A stretch of DNA of 46,758 bases from assembly GCF_014174375.1 (NCBI RefSeq), contig NZ_JABEQE010000024.1, positions 1-46,758 on the forward strand, read 5' to 3'. The notes below the pieces were generated by a model. It searched no databases and was not told the origin of the DNA. It saw only the letters and a list, made by a program, of their open reading frames with translations. This document shows, piece after piece, positions 10,760-19,253 of this stretch (positions are counted from its first letter, which is position 1; every line of letters begins with the position of its first letter). Source of the stretch: Gluconacetobacter asukensis. Lineage in GTDB: Bacteria; Pseudomonadota; Alphaproteobacteria; Acetobacterales; Acetobacteraceae. Both the position numbers and the translations under genes were made by a program.

Positions 10760-11388
10760 CGGGTCAGGAAACGGATGGCGCGCTATATGCCCGGCAGGGA
10801 TTCGGCCGCGAACTGGGGATCGTGGGGCAGGTGGGGCTGTTGATCGTCGATTTCGTCAATGGTTTTGCCGATCCGGCGGCGTTTGGCGGCGGCAATATCC
10901 CGCAGGCCATCGCACGCACCCGTCCGCTTCTGGACACCGCGCGGCGGCTGGGCTGGCCGGTGGCGCATACCCGCATCGTCTTCGCCGATGACGGGGCGGA
11001 TGCCAACGTGTTCTCGGCCAAGGTACCCAGCATGCTGGGCCTGACCGAGGACAATCCGGCCAGTGCCATCGTGCCCGAACTGGCGCCGGTGGCCGGCGAA
11101 TATGTGGTGCGCAAGACCGTGCCCTCGGCGTTCTCCGGCACATCGCTGGCCGCGTGGTATGCGCATCGGGGCGTGCAGACGCTCGTCGTTGCGGGCTGCG
11201 TCACCAGCGGCTGTGTGCGGGCCAGCGTGATCGATGCCATGTCGCTGGGCTTCCGCCCCATCGTCGTTTCCGATTGCGTGGGCGATCGTGCCATCGGCCC
11301 GCACGAGGCCAATCTGTTCGACATGGCCCAGAAATGCGGCGACGTGATGGAGTACGACACGCTGCTGTCGCGCCTGTCCAATCGCTGA
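10756..11388 (+). CDS. nicF: Maleamate amidohydrolase (NicF-like, isochorismatase superfamily)
   Basis: 210 residues of the cysteine hydrolase / isochorismatase fold. The catalytic triad residues are visible: Asp in LLIVDFVNGF (about 32), Lys in VVRKTVPSAF, and the nucleophile Cys in VTSGCVRASVIDAM (about 155). It hydrolyses maleamate to maleate and ammonia, the nitrogen-releasing step of nicotinate breakdown. ATG overlaps the nicX stop; SD GGAGACAGGGGA precedes. Other members of the fold include nicotinamidase, but the position between nicX and nicE favours NicF. Confidence 0.88.
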   Translation: MTGQETDGALYARQGFGRELGIVGQVGLLIVDFVNGFADPAAFGGGNIPQAIARTRPLLDTARRLGWPVAHTRIVFADDGADANVFSAKVPSMLGLTEDNPASAIVPELAPVAGEYVVRKTVPSAFSGTSLAAWYAHRGVQTLVVAGCVTSGCVRASVIDAMSLGFRPIVVSDCVGDRAIGPHEANLFDMAQKCGDVMEYDTLLSRLSNR

Positions 11389-11413
11389 TCTCCCATCCAG
11401 GCAGGACCTGTTC

Positions 11414-12166
11414 ATGAAATCGCTTTACCGGATCGGGCAGATCGTCCCGAGTTCCAACATCACCATGGAAACCGAAATCCCCGCCCTGCTGGCGGCCCGG
11501 CAGTTGATCCGGCCGGAGCGGTTTCTGTTCCATTCCAGCCGCATGCGCATGAAGACGGTCAGCAAGGACGAATTGTCGGCGATGGATGCGCAGTCCGACC
11601 GCTGCGCGCTGGAACTCAGCGATGCGCGGGTCGATGTGCTGGGTTATGCCTGTCTGGTGGCCACCATGTCGATGGGCGTGGGCTATCATCGCGTGTCGGA
11701 GGCGCGGCTGCATGGCCGCACGGTGGAGAATGGCGCGCCGGCCCCGGTGGTGACCAGTGCCGGCGCGCTGGTCGATGGTCTGGCTACGTTGGGGGCGCGC
11801 CGCATCGTGGTTGTCGCGCCCTACATGAAGCCGCTGACCCGGCTGGTGATCGATTACCTGGCCAGCGAGGGCTATGAGGTGATCGACCATGTGGCGCTGG
11901 AGATTCCCGACAATCTGAACGTGGCGGCGCATGATCCGCAGAATCTACCGGGCATCGTCGCCGGTCTGAACTACAAGGATGCCGATGCCATCGTGCTTTC
12001 GGCCTGTGTGCAGATGCCCTCGCTACCCGTGGTGCCGAAGGTGGAGGCCCTGACCGGCAAGCCGGTGCTGTCGGCGGCGATCGCCACGACCCATGCCATG
12101 CTGCGGGCGCTGGAGCTGGAACGGATCGCGCCCGGTGGCGGGGCGTTGCTGTCGGGCGCTTATTGA
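11414..12166 (+). CDS. nicE: Maleate cis-trans isomerase (NicE-like)
   Basis: 250 residues, the standard length of maleate isomerase (Asp/Glu racemase superfamily). The two catalytic cysteines are visible as GYACLVATM (about 80) and LSACVQMPS (about 196). The N-terminus YRIGQIVPSSNITMETEIPA is characteristic. It turns maleate into fumarate, which enters the TCA cycle, completing the pathway. It starts 25 bases after nicF with GCAGGACC upstream. It is followed by a 161-base gap that holds a repeat element. Confidence 0.93.
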   Translation: MKSLYRIGQIVPSSNITMETEIPALLAARQLIRPERFLFHSSRMRMKTVSKDELSAMDAQSDRCALELSDARVDVLGYACLVATMSMGVGYHRVSEARLHGRTVENGAPAPVVTSAGALVDGLATLGARRIVVVAPYMKPLTRLVIDYLASEGYEVIDHVALEIPDNLNVAAHDPQNLPGIVAGLNYKDADAIVLSACVQMPSLPVVPKVEALTGKPVLSAAIATTHAMLRALELERIAPGGGALLSGAY

Positions 12167-12170
12167 AGCG

Positions 12171-12296
12171 TTTCTGTTCTTTTTTGAAAAAAGAACCAAA
12201 AAACTTCTGATCTGTTCAGGAATCTTGTGCGTGCTCGTTCCGAGGCTCCTGAACGAATAAAAGTCTTTTTGCTTCTTTTTCTTCAGAAAAAGAAGA
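12171..12296 (+). repeat. Dispersed hairpin repeat, copy A (between nicE and nicD)
   Basis: Non-coding AT-rich block in otherwise GC-rich DNA, built of three stem-loops. The first is an A/T palindrome at 12176-12196 with arms GTTCTTTTTT and AAAAAAGAAC around one base. The second is a central imperfect hairpin with GTTCAGGA (about 12214) pairing TCCTGAAC (about 12247-12254), extended by the flanking A-rich and T-rich runs. The third has CTTCTTTTT and AAAAAGAAG around six bases, ending about 12294. Two related copies lie at 39751 and 46519. In the nic operon it could act as a terminator, attenuator or mRNA-processing site between nicE and nicD. Confidence 0.85.
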
Positions 12297-12327
12297 ATCC
12301 TGATTCCACGACAGAAGGAAAGCCGTG

Positions 12328-13134
12328 ATGACCGAGACAAGTTTCCTCTACGGCGCGCATGTGCATGCCAATGGAATCCGCCAGCATTACCTGCGCTATG
12401 GCGGGCAGGGCGCGCCGCTGGTGCTGGTGCCGGGCATTACCAGCCCGGCCGTCACCTGGGGGTTCGTGGCCGAGCGCCTGGCGGCGACGCATGACGTGTA
12501 TGTGCTGGATGTGCGCGGACGCGGCCTGTCGGAGACGGGGCCGGACCTGGACTACGATCTGGACAGCTATGCCGACGATGTGCGCGGGCTGATCGATGCG
12601 CTGGGCCTGGAAGGCTGCGTGGTGCTGGGCCATTCGATGGGGGCGCGGATCGCCATCCGTCTGGCGCGGCGCGATGCGCGGGGGATTGCGTCGCTGGTGC
12701 TGGTCGATCCGCCGGTCAGCGGGCCGGGGCGGCGGGCCTATCCGGCGAAGCTGGACTGGTATGTCGATTCGATCCGCGCCGCGCGGCGGGGCATGGATGC
12801 GGAGGCGATGCGTCGTTTCTGCCCGACCTGGACCGAGGAACAGCTTCGCCTGCGCGCCGAATGGCTGCATACCTGCGACGAGCTGGCGACGCGCGTGACG
12901 TTCGAGAAATTCCACACCGAGGACATCCACCAGGACCTGCCGCACCTCACGCCGCCGGCCCTGCTGATGGTTGCGACGCGCGGCGGCGTGATCCTGCCCG
13001 AGGATGAAGAGGAAATCCGTGGCCTGCTGCCGAAGATCCAACTGGCCCGTGTGCCCGATGCCGGGCATATGATCCCGTGGGACAATCTGGATGGCTTCTG
13101 TGCGGCGGTGGATGGCTTTCTGGGCGCGGCGTAA
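12328..13134 (+). CDS. nicD: N-formylmaleamate deformylase (NicD-like alpha/beta hydrolase)
   Basis: 268 residues, alpha/beta-hydrolase fold. The oxyanion region is VLVPGITSPAVTW, the nucleophile elbow is VVLGHSMGAR (Ser about 102), the acid is in LVLVDPPVSG, and the catalytic His is in PDAGHMIPWD near residue 248. It removes formate from N-formylmaleamate to give maleamate for NicF. Start: ATG 12328 with AGAAGGAAAG eight to nine bases upstream; the GTG three bases earlier is less likely. It is separated from nicE by the hairpin repeat, so it may be transcribed less strongly or from its own promoter. Specificity is assigned from context. Confidence 0.88.
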   Translation: MTETSFLYGAHVHANGIRQHYLRYGGQGAPLVLVPGITSPAVTWGFVAERLAATHDVYVLDVRGRGLSETGPDLDYDLDSYADDVRGLIDALGLEGCVVLGHSMGARIAIRLARRDARGIASLVLVDPPVSGPGRRAYPAKLDWYVDSIRAARRGMDAEAMRRFCPTWTEEQLRLRAEWLHTCDELATRVTFEKFHTEDIHQDLPHLTPPALLMVATRGGVILPEDEEEIRGLLPKIQLARVPDAGHMIPWDNLDGFCAAVDGFLGAA

Positions 13135-13164
13135 CCACGCGTGCTGACGACAGGGACAACGATC

Positions 13165-13182
13165 ATGGCGTGTGGCGGCTGA
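13165..13182 (+). other. Five-codon micro-ORF overlapping the nicR start
   Basis: ATG 13165, preceded by CAGGGACAACGATC (a fair ribosome site), encodes only MACGG. It stops at TGA 13180-13182, whose A is the first base of the nicR ATG (TGATG). The nicR ATG itself has a poor ribosome site, so ribosomes ending the micro-ORF may re-initiate on nicR. It may also be chance. Confidence 0.4.
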
Positions 13183-13649
13183 TGGCGGCGGGACGGAAAA
13201 AAGCGGCGGGGCAGGCTGTGGCGCCGTTGCCCGATTATATGCTGGGCGAGCAGATCGGCCATCTGCTGCGCAAGGCCTATCAGCGCCATACCGCGATTTT
13301 CCAGCAGACGATGGGAGAGGACGGGCTGACGGCGGTGCAGTTCGCGGTGATGGTCACGATCCACGAGGCCGGCACGGTGGCGCTGACGCGGATCAGCCAG
13401 TTGACGGCGATCGATCTTGCGACCCTGCGCGGGATCGTCGCCCGACTGGGCGAGCGCGATCTGGTGGTGGTGGAACATAATGCATCGGACCGGCGCCAGC
13501 GTCTGGCGTCCCTGACGAAGCAGGGTGAGGAACTGGTGAAACGCGACCTGCCGTTGGCGGCGCGGATTACCGAACTGACGCTGGTGCCGCTGGATGCGTG
13601 CGAGCGGATTGCGGCCATCCAGGTGTTGAAGAAGCTGGCCGGGGAGTGA
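13182..13649 (+). CDS. nicR: MarR-family regulator of the nic operon (NicR-like)
   Basis: 155 residues. The central winged helix-turn-helix runs from LTAVQFAVMVTIHEAG through LTRISQLTAIDLATLRGIVARLGERDLVVV to the wing ASDRRQRLASLTKQGEELV (DxRxRxxxLT MarR signature). MarR proteins are usually repressors released by a small aromatic ligand; 6-hydroxynicotinate is the effector of the Pseudomonas NicR. It is last in the operon, 47 bases after nicD, so it is probably co-transcribed. The ATG used is 13182; the open frame upstream is not homologous and covers the nicD end. Confidence 0.85.
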   Translation: MAAGRKKAAGQAVAPLPDYMLGEQIGHLLRKAYQRHTAIFQQTMGEDGLTAVQFAVMVTIHEAGTVALTRISQLTAIDLATLRGIVARLGERDLVVVEHNASDRRQRLASLTKQGEELVKRDLPLAARITELTLVPLDACERIAAIQVLKKLAGE

Positions 13650-13711
13650 ATGGCTCCCGAGCCGGGCATGTCGGATACGCCTTCCTCCATGCCGCCCTGA
13701 CCGGGTTTCCG

Positions 13712-14404
13712 TCATGATTCCGATGTTGCGATCAGGTATTTCCAGATGAAGGCGCCGAGCAGGGCGCCGATGAGCGGGGCTGTCCAGAAAAGCCAGAGCT
13801 GCCCCGGCGCTGCCGTCTGCGCGAAGAACGCGACCGCCGTGGAACGGGCCGGATTGACCGACGTGTTCGTGACGGGGATCGAGACGAGATGGATCAGGGT
13901 CAGCGCGAGCCCGATCGCCAGCGGGCCGAACCCCGCCGGCGCGGTGCGGGAAGTCGCGCCCAGGATCACGACCAGGAACCCCGCCGTCAGAGTTGTTTCG
14001 ATCAGGAATCCGGAGAGAAGCCCGTAATGTCCGGGCGAGAGGGCGCCATAGCCGTTGGAGGCGAAGCCGCCCGCCACGAAATCCGGTTTGCCGGAGGCGA
14101 TGAGGTATAACAGGCTGGCCGCCAGCAGGCCGCCCAGCACCTGGGCGGCCCAGTAGGGAGCGAGCGCGTTCCACGGCAGGCGGCCGGCGGCGGCAACGCC
14201 GAGCGAGACGGCCGGGTTGAAATGGCCGCCGGAAATGCCGCCGACGGCAAAGGCCATGGTGAGGACGGTCAGGCCGAAGGCGAGTGCGACGCCCCCGAAA
14301 CCGATCCCGAGTTGCGGAAAGGCTGCGTCGAGGACGGCCGCGCCGCAGCCGCCGAAGACGAGCCAGAATGTACCGAAGAATTCGGCGCCGAGTTTTTTTA
14401 TCAT
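13712..14404 (-). CDS. aqpZ: Aquaporin Z
   Basis: 230 residues, six membrane helices. Both NPA half-helix motifs are present, HFNPAVSLG (63-65) and [11 protein letters not shown] (184-186), with the selectivity-filter Arg187 after the second and a His in [10 protein letters not shown]. Residues and length fit a water-selective AqpZ and not a longer glycerol facilitator. It converges on nicR with 62 bases between the stops and seems to be a single gene. Start ATG 14404 begins [21 protein letters not shown], the usual AqpZ N-terminus. Confidence 0.95.
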   Translation of the reverse strand: MIKKLGAEFFGTFWLVFGGCGAAVLDAAFPQLGIGFGGVALAFGLTVLTMAFAVGGISGGHFNPAVSLGVAAAGRLPWNALAPYWAAQVLGGLLAASLLYLIASGKPDFVAGGFASNGYGALSPGHYGLLSGFLIETTLTAGFLVVILGATSRTAPAGFGPLAIGLALTLIHLVSIPVTNTSVNPARSTAVAFFAQTAAPGQLWLFWTAPLIGALLGAFIWKYLIATSES

Positions 14405-14586
14405 TTTTCGAGCGTCCTTCGTCTGCGGCGTGGCTTCGCCGCGCGCGACCCGGTGTCGCGGTCGAAATTATCGCTTCATCGGGCGCGGGAAGGGCGTGAA
14501 TTCATCAGGATATTAGCGTCATCCGTCGGGTGGGCAGGGGGCGGGGGCTCGTACTGTATGGGCGACAGGGCTGCGGGCCGTCGCCC

Positions 14587-15924
14587 TCAATGGCCGCCCG
14601 CATCCTCGATGCCGCCGGCACCGCTGTCCTTGCCGTCGGCCTTGTAGACCGTTCCGCCCTTCATCACGAACTGCATATGGGTGAGTTCGTTCACCTCCTT
14701 CAGCGGATCGCCCTTGACGGCCACGATGTCGGCGAAGCGGCCGGGCTGGACGGAGCCGATATCGGCGCTGTCACCGATCAGGTCGGCGGCATTGCGCGTG
14801 GCGGCGAGGATCGCATCCATCGGCGTCATGCCCGCCTGCACCATCAGCGCGAACTCGCGGCCATTCTCGCCATGCGGAACGAGGCCCTGGTCGGTGCCGA
14901 ACGCGATCTTCACCCCCGCGCGGTAGGCGGCACCCAGATTGTCACGCAGATGCGGGGCCACCTCCAATGCCTTGGCGGCGGAGGAGGGCGGCAATTGTTC
15001 GGGATGGGCCTTCGCGATCTCGTACACTTTCTGGCCGATCAGAAGGGTGGGGACGAGATAGGTATTGTGACTCTTGAACAGCGGGTAGCTCTCCGGTCCG
15101 GCATAGCTGCCATGTTCGACGGAATCGACACCCAGCGAAATGGCATGATCGATCGCCATGCGGCCGTGAATGTGCGCGGCCACCTTCATGCCCAGCGCAT
15201 GCGCGGTATCGACCACCGCCTTGATCTCGGCGTCGCTCATCAGCTGAAGGTTGGGATCGTCATTGACGGAGAGTACGCCGCCCGACGGCATGATCTTGAT
15301 AAGGTCCGTGCCTTCCTGTCGGTGCCGGCGCACGGCGCGGATCGCACTGTCCACGCCATCGATGATCGCCTCGTTCCATTCGGGGTTCTCGACGGCGGGG
15401 TCGAGACCGGAATGGCTGTCGGTGTGGCCGCCGGTCGGGCCGAGCGGGGCGCCCGCCACCCACATGCGCGGCCCGGCAATTTCACCCTTTGCGATGGCGC
15501 GCTTCATCGCCACGACCGGTTCCGTCCACGCGCCCACATCGCGCACGCTGGTAAAGCCGGCCTCCAGCGTGGCGCGGGCATAGGCGGGATTGCGGTATGC
15601 CGCATCGTAACCGGTTTGGGTGACCATCTCGCGGATCGGGTCGCCACCATCGAACTGGTCGGTGATATGCACATGACAGTCGATCAGGCCGGGAAGTACC
15701 GTGGCGTTCGACAGGTCGATGAGGGTCGCGCCCGCAGGCCGGGTGAAGCCCGGCGTCACCGAGGCGATGCGGTCGCCATGGACGAGGATCGTGACCTGGA
15801 GCCTGGGCGCCGTGCCGGTGCCGTCGATCAGCCGCCCCGCGTGGATCGCGATATCCGTTGCGTGCGCTGTGGTGGCGAGCGAAAGGGCGAGCATCATGCT
15901 CGCCGCCCCATGGAATATTCGCAT
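14587..15924 (-). CDS. Secreted metal-dependent amidohydrolase (imidazolonepropionase/Xaa-Pro dipeptidase-like)
   Basis: 445 residues with a cleavable signal peptide (MMLALSLATTAHA). The amidohydrolase-superfamily TIM barrel has metal ligands in LIDCHVHITD (H84, H86), a probably carboxylated Lys in DLIKIMPSGG, His pairs in KVAAHIHGR and DSVEHGSYAG, and the catalytic Asp in AFGTDQGLVPHGEN. The small beta-sandwich is formed by the two ends (IHAGRLIDGTG and ADIVAVKGDPL). Relatives cleave N-acyl amino acids, Xaa-Pro dipeptides or cyclic imides in the periplasm; the substrate here is unknown. GAGGA lies seven bases upstream of ATG. Confidence 0.85.
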   Translation of the reverse strand: MRIFHGAASMMLALSLATTAHATDIAIHAGRLIDGTGTAPRLQVTILVHGDRIASVTPGFTRPAGATLIDLSNATVLPGLIDCHVHITDQFDGGDPIREMVTQTGYDAAYRNPAYARATLEAGFTSVRDVGAWTEPVVAMKRAIAKGEIAGPRMWVAGAPLGPTGGHTDSHSGLDPAVENPEWNEAIIDGVDSAIRAVRRHRQEGTDLIKIMPSGGVLSVNDDPNLQLMSDAEIKAVVDTAHALGMKVAAHIHGRMAIDHAISLGVDSVEHGSYAGPESYPLFKSHNTYLVPTLLIGQKVYEIAKAHPEQLPPSSAAKALEVAPHLRDNLGAAYRAGVKIAFGTDQGLVPHGENGREFALMVQAGMTPMDAILAATRNAADLIGDSADIGSVQPGRFADIVAVKGDPLKEVNELTHMQFVMKGGTVYKADGKDSGAGGIEDAGGH

Positions 15925-15950
15925 TGTCTGTCCTCTGTTCCTGCGGGGAG

Positions 15951-15956
15951 ATTATA
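15951..15956 (-). promoter_or_regulatory. -10 element of the amidohydrolase gene
   Basis: On the minus strand this reads TATAAT, about 27 bases before the ATG at 15924. A weak -35 (TCTTGT) sits 17 bases further upstream. Confidence 0.4.
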
Positions 15957-16037
15957 TTCAATGCCATGTCGCAACAAGATGGCCGGCATTCGGGGGAATT
16001 CGGCAGGGACCACCCCGGTCGTTTCTTGAAAAGCCGT

Positions 16038-16799
16038 TTACCAGTCTGCGCTGTGTCCGAGCTGTACCAGGATGTTCTTGCGCAGGTCCAGCAGGCGCGG
16101 GTCGTCGCGGTGGCGGTGGGGGGGCAGGTCGATCGGCAGGTCGCCGATGATGCGGGCGGGGCGGGGGCTGAAGACGATGATCCGGGTGGCCAGCAGCAGG
16201 GCTTCCTCGACATCGTGGGTGACCATGATGGCGGTGAAGCCGCGATCGTGCCACAGGCGGTGCAGTTCGGTCTGCATCGTCAGCCGCGTCAGGCTGTCCA
16301 ATTTGCCCAGCGGTTCGTCCAGGATCAGCAGGCGCGGGTCGTTGACCAGGGCGCGGGCCAGGGCGGCGCGCTGGGCCATGCCGCCGGACAACTGGTGCGG
16401 CCAGGCGCGCTCGAAACCTTTCAGGCCCACCAGTTCGATCGCGGCCGCGACCGATGCCGGGTCCTTGCGGCCGGCAATGTCGTGGCCCAGCGCCACGTTG
16501 CCGCGCACCGTCCGCCACGGATAGAGGGTCGGGTCCTGGAACATCACGATCCGGTCGGGGCCCGGGCCGGTGATGGGGGTGCCTTCGGCCAGGATCGCGC
16601 CGCCATGCGGGGGTTCCAAGCCTGCGATCAGGCGCAGCAGAGTGGATTTGCCGCAGCCCGAGGGGCCGAGTAGGGCGACGAATTCGCCCGGCGCGATGGT
16701 GAGGCTGATATCGTCGAGAACCGGGGTGAAGGTGCCGCCGATCGTGTAGCCATGGTCGATATGCGTGAGTTGCAGCCCGAGCGGGCGGTGGGTCACCAT
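16038..16799 (-). CDS. ABC transporter ATP-binding protein (SsuB/TauB/NrtD type)
   Basis: 253 residues. Walker [18 protein letters not shown]-loop FQDPTLYPW, signature [16 protein letters not shown], Walker [13 protein letters not shown] and H-loop VTHDVEEAL are all intact, so it is a working ATPase. It powers the importer encoded just upstream; its ATG overlaps the permease stop by seven bases. The subfamily drives uptake of nitrate, sulfonates, taurine or similar small anions. The transported compound is not evident. Confidence 0.92.
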   Translation of the reverse strand: MVTHRPLGLQLTHIDHGYTIGGTFTPVLDDISLTIAPGEFVALLGPSGCGKSTLLRLIAGLEPPHGGAILAEGTPITGPGPDRIVMFQDPTLYPWRTVRGNVALGHDIAGRKDPASVAAAIELVGLKGFERAWPHQLSGGMAQRAALARALVNDPRLLILDEPLGKLDSLTRLTMQTELHRLWHDRGFTAIMVTHDVEEALLLATRIIVFSPRPARIIGDLPIDLPPHRHRDDPRLLDLRKNILVQLGHSADW

Positions 16800-17779
16800 T
16801 TCAGCCCGTCCTTCTGCCAGGACAGGACGCGGTCGCGCACCTTGAACAGCAGCGTGACCAGCCCGGTGCACATCAGCGACATCACCAGCAGCGCCGCATA
16901 CATGTTGGGATAGGCTGCCCAGCCCTGGGCCCATTGCATGTAAAAGCCGAGACCCGATTTCACGCCCAGCATCTCGGCCACCACCAGGGTGGCGAAGGAC
17001 ACGCCGAGCCCCATGAACAGGCCGACGAAGATCTGCGGCATCGCGGCCGGCAGCGCGACGCGCAGCACCAAGAAGCGGTTGCGCGCGCCCATGGTGCGGG
17101 CGACATCGTAATAGGCGGGATCGACGGCGGCGACGCCCGACCAGGTGAGGATGGTGGTGGGAAAGCCTGCCGCCAGCGCCAGCAGGGCCTCGCTGGCCAC
17201 GCGGCTGGAGGGAATCAGCACGAAGGCCAGCGGCAGCAACGCCACCGGCGGCAGCGGGCCGACCAGGCGGATCAGCGGCCGGACCCAGTAGCGGAACCGC
17301 ACCGAGCGCCCCAGCCCGACGCCGATGGCCACGCCGAGTACCGCGCCGATGCCGTACCCCACCGCCAGCAGGCCGAGCGAGTGCAGCAGGCTGTCGCCCA
17401 GGCGCTTCCAGTCGGTCAGGAACACGTCCAGCAGATCCTGCGGCGTGCCGAAGAAGGGGCGCGGCAGCCACAGCAGCTTGGCCTGCGCGATCTCCCACGC
17501 CGTGAAGCCCAGCCCTAGCGCGATGGCCCAGGGGGCACGCGCCGACAGGCGGTGCAGGGCTGCGGCGGCCGTCAGGCCCAGCCCGACGGCCAGGAACAGG
17601 GCGGCAAGCTGGCTGGTATCGGGAAAATCGTCGGCGTCGGGCCAGCGCCAGGTGACCAGCGCCGCCAGGAACCAGGCCGGCCCGGCAGCCCAGGGCAGCA
17701 GGGTGCGGCGGGTGTCGGCCTTCGTCGCCGTCTGGCCGGTCGTGCGCAGGGGCGGGGATAGTGTGTCCGACGAATTCAT
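16793..17779 (-). CDS. ABC transporter permease (SsuC/TauC type)
   Basis: 328 residues. An N-terminal extension carries two or three extra hydrophobic segments (about 30-110) not found in short SsuC proteins. The usual binding-protein-dependent transport core follows, with the EAA-like loop YDVARTMGARNRFLVLRVALP and the closing motif GLGFYMQWAQGW. It forms the membrane channel for the ATPase and binding protein encoded on either side, overlapping both (four bases with the binding-protein gene). Confidence 0.9.
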   Translation of the reverse strand: MNSSDTLSPPLRTTGQTATKADTRRTLLPWAAGPAWFLAALVTWRWPDADDFPDTSQLAALFLAVGLGLTAAAALHRLSARAPWAIALGLGFTAWEIAQAKLLWLPRPFFGTPQDLLDVFLTDWKRLGDSLLHSLGLLAVGYGIGAVLGVAIGVGLGRSVRFRYWVRPLIRLVGPLPPVALLPLAFVLIPSSRVASEALLALAAGFPTTILTWSGVAAVDPAYYDVARTMGARNRFLVLRVALPAAMPQIFVGLFMGLGVSFATLVVAEMLGVKSGLGFYMQWAQGWAAYPNMYAALLVMSLMCTGLVTLLFKVRDRVLSWQKDGLKW

Positions 17780-18834
17780 GTGGCGAACAGGTCCTGCGTG
17801 ACCTTGCCCGCATAGCGCGCGGAGTCGAGCGAGGGGCGGAACACGCCGATCTGTTTCAGCGCGTCGGCATAGCGCACGATTTCATCATGCAGCGACGGGC
17901 CGAGCACCTGGTGATGATGGCCCTGCAGGCGCAGCATGTTCGCCAGATCCTCGGCGCTGGCGCGGGCGGCGAAGGGCTTGAAGATGCGCCCGGCTTCGTC
18001 CGGGTTGCAGGCGACCCAGGCCCCGGCTTCCAGGATCGCGCGCGTGACCGCCACCGCCACCGCGGGGTCGTTGCGGATCAGGCTGCCGCGCAGGCCGATG
18101 ACGCAGCAGGCGACCTGCGCCCACGTGCCGTTCATGTTGCTGTCGATTTCCACCAGGTCGAACTGGCGTTTGTAGAGATAGGAGACCGGGTCGGTGCCGG
18201 TGATGGCCTGCACGTCGCCCCGTTGCAGCGCCACCGCCAGCAGGTCGGCCGGGTATTGCCGCCATTGCACGTCGGATTCCGGGTCCACGTCTGCTTCCTT
18301 CAGGCGGATGGAGAAGAAATTCTTGTCCGGGCCGCCCATGTCGGTCACGCCGATGGTCTTGCCCCGCATGTCTTCCAGCTTCGCGGCGCCGCCCTTGGGG
18401 GCCAGCATGTGCATGCAGCCCGCATGCAAACCGGCGACCAGCTTGACGTCGAACCCCTGCTGCAGAGGCTTCAGCCAGCGCAGCGCCATGCCCGGCGCGC
18501 CGTCGGCCTTGCCGGTGGCCAGCGCTTCCAGCAACTGGTCGGTGGAGCCGGCGAAATTGACGTAATCGACGTCCAGATTGTAGCGCGCGAAGAACCCTTT
18601 CTCCTTCGCGACCGGGATGGCGGCGGTACAGGTCGAATTCTGGTTCCACGCGATGGTCAGCTTGCGGGCGGGGCCGGGCACGGGCGGGACGTTCGCCGTG
18701 CCGGCCGCGCTGCAATGGGCGCCGTCCTGCGCGGGTGCGTCCGCCCTGGCCCCGATCGGCGCGAAGGGAAACGACGTGGCGGCCAGGCTGGTGCCCAGCA
18801 GCGCGCGGCGGGTGAAGCGGGTCGTTTCGGACAT
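17776..18834 (-). CDS. ABC transporter substrate-binding protein (NrtA/SsuA-like) with Tat signal
   Basis: 352 residues. The N-terminus TRFTRRALLGTSLAAT carries a twin-arginine (RR) export signal. The mature part is an NMT1/SsuA-type two-lobed binding protein (LTIAWNQNSTCTAAIPVAKEKGFFARYNLDVDYVNF). Unusually for the family it has six cysteines, at about 41, 69, 140, 243, 244 and 276. With a Tat signal this suggests disulfides or a bound metal or cofactor. First gene of a three-gene operon. Ligand unknown. Confidence 0.88.
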   Translation of the reverse strand: MSETTRFTRRALLGTSLAATSFPFAPIGARADAPAQDGAHCSAAGTANVPPVPGPARKLTIAWNQNSTCTAAIPVAKEKGFFARYNLDVDYVNFAGSTDQLLEALATGKADGAPGMALRWLKPLQQGFDVKLVAGLHAGCMHMLAPKGGAAKLEDMRGKTIGVTDMGGPDKNFFSIRLKEADVDPESDVQWRQYPADLLAVALQRGDVQAITGTDPVSYLYKRQFDLVEIDSNMNGTWAQVACCVIGLRGSLIRNDPAVAVAVTRAILEAGAWVACNPDEAGRIFKPFAARASAEDLANMLRLQGHHHQVLGPSLHDEIVRYADALKQIGVFRPSLDSARYAGKVTQDLFAT

Positions 18835-18858
18835 TGGACTGACCTTGGGGGCGATGGC

Positions 18859-18894
18859 GGCGCGGATATTTTATATTAACGATTGAAAATCGTT
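18859..18894 (-). promoter_or_regulatory. Promoter/operator of the ABC importer operon
   Basis: An AT-rich island upstream of the binding-protein gene contains AACGATT-N3-AATCGTT (18878-18894) and, downstream of it on the minus strand, TATAAA/TAATAT sequences usable as -10. The dyad would cover the -35 position, a repressor-like arrangement. Confidence 0.4.
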
Positions 18895-19211
18895 GATGCC
18901 ATTCTTGTCCCACGATCAGAAGGTGTGCAAGCGCAAAAAAGGCGCGGAGGCGTGGGGAAAGGACGGGATTCCAGCGCCCTGCCAGCGGGTTTCAGGCGAG
19001 AGAGGGTCGGTGTGTCGCCAGGTGGGCAGGCGGTCGCATGGCCTGTCGCGGTCGTTGATCAGTCAGCGGGGGGAGGACGGACTGCCGGTTCTGGCGGCGG
19101 CCAGGCCCACGCGCGGGGCGTCTCGGTACGGTCTGTCGGACTGGATCAGGGGGCGAAATGATTCGCGGCGCCTTGGGCGCAGGAAGCGGCCCAGAGGCCG
19201 TCTTGTCGTGG
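18895..19211. other. Intergenic stretch without a recognisable gene
   Basis: The open frames here show no domain, signal or good ribosome site. I see nothing supported beyond the sites annotated on each side. Confidence 0.5.
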
Positions 19212-19244
19212 GCTGGCCGGATCCGGGGTGACGGTCCGGCCAGC
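19212..19244 (-). terminator. Hairpin downstream of the poly-Ser gene
   Basis: GCTGGCCGGA (19212-19221) pairs perfectly with TCCGGCCAGC (19235-19244), ten base pairs with a 13-base loop, beginning nine bases past the stop of the 87-residue gene. No T-run follows, so intrinsic termination would be weak. Confidence 0.45.
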
Positions 19245-19253
19245 GCACATGAG

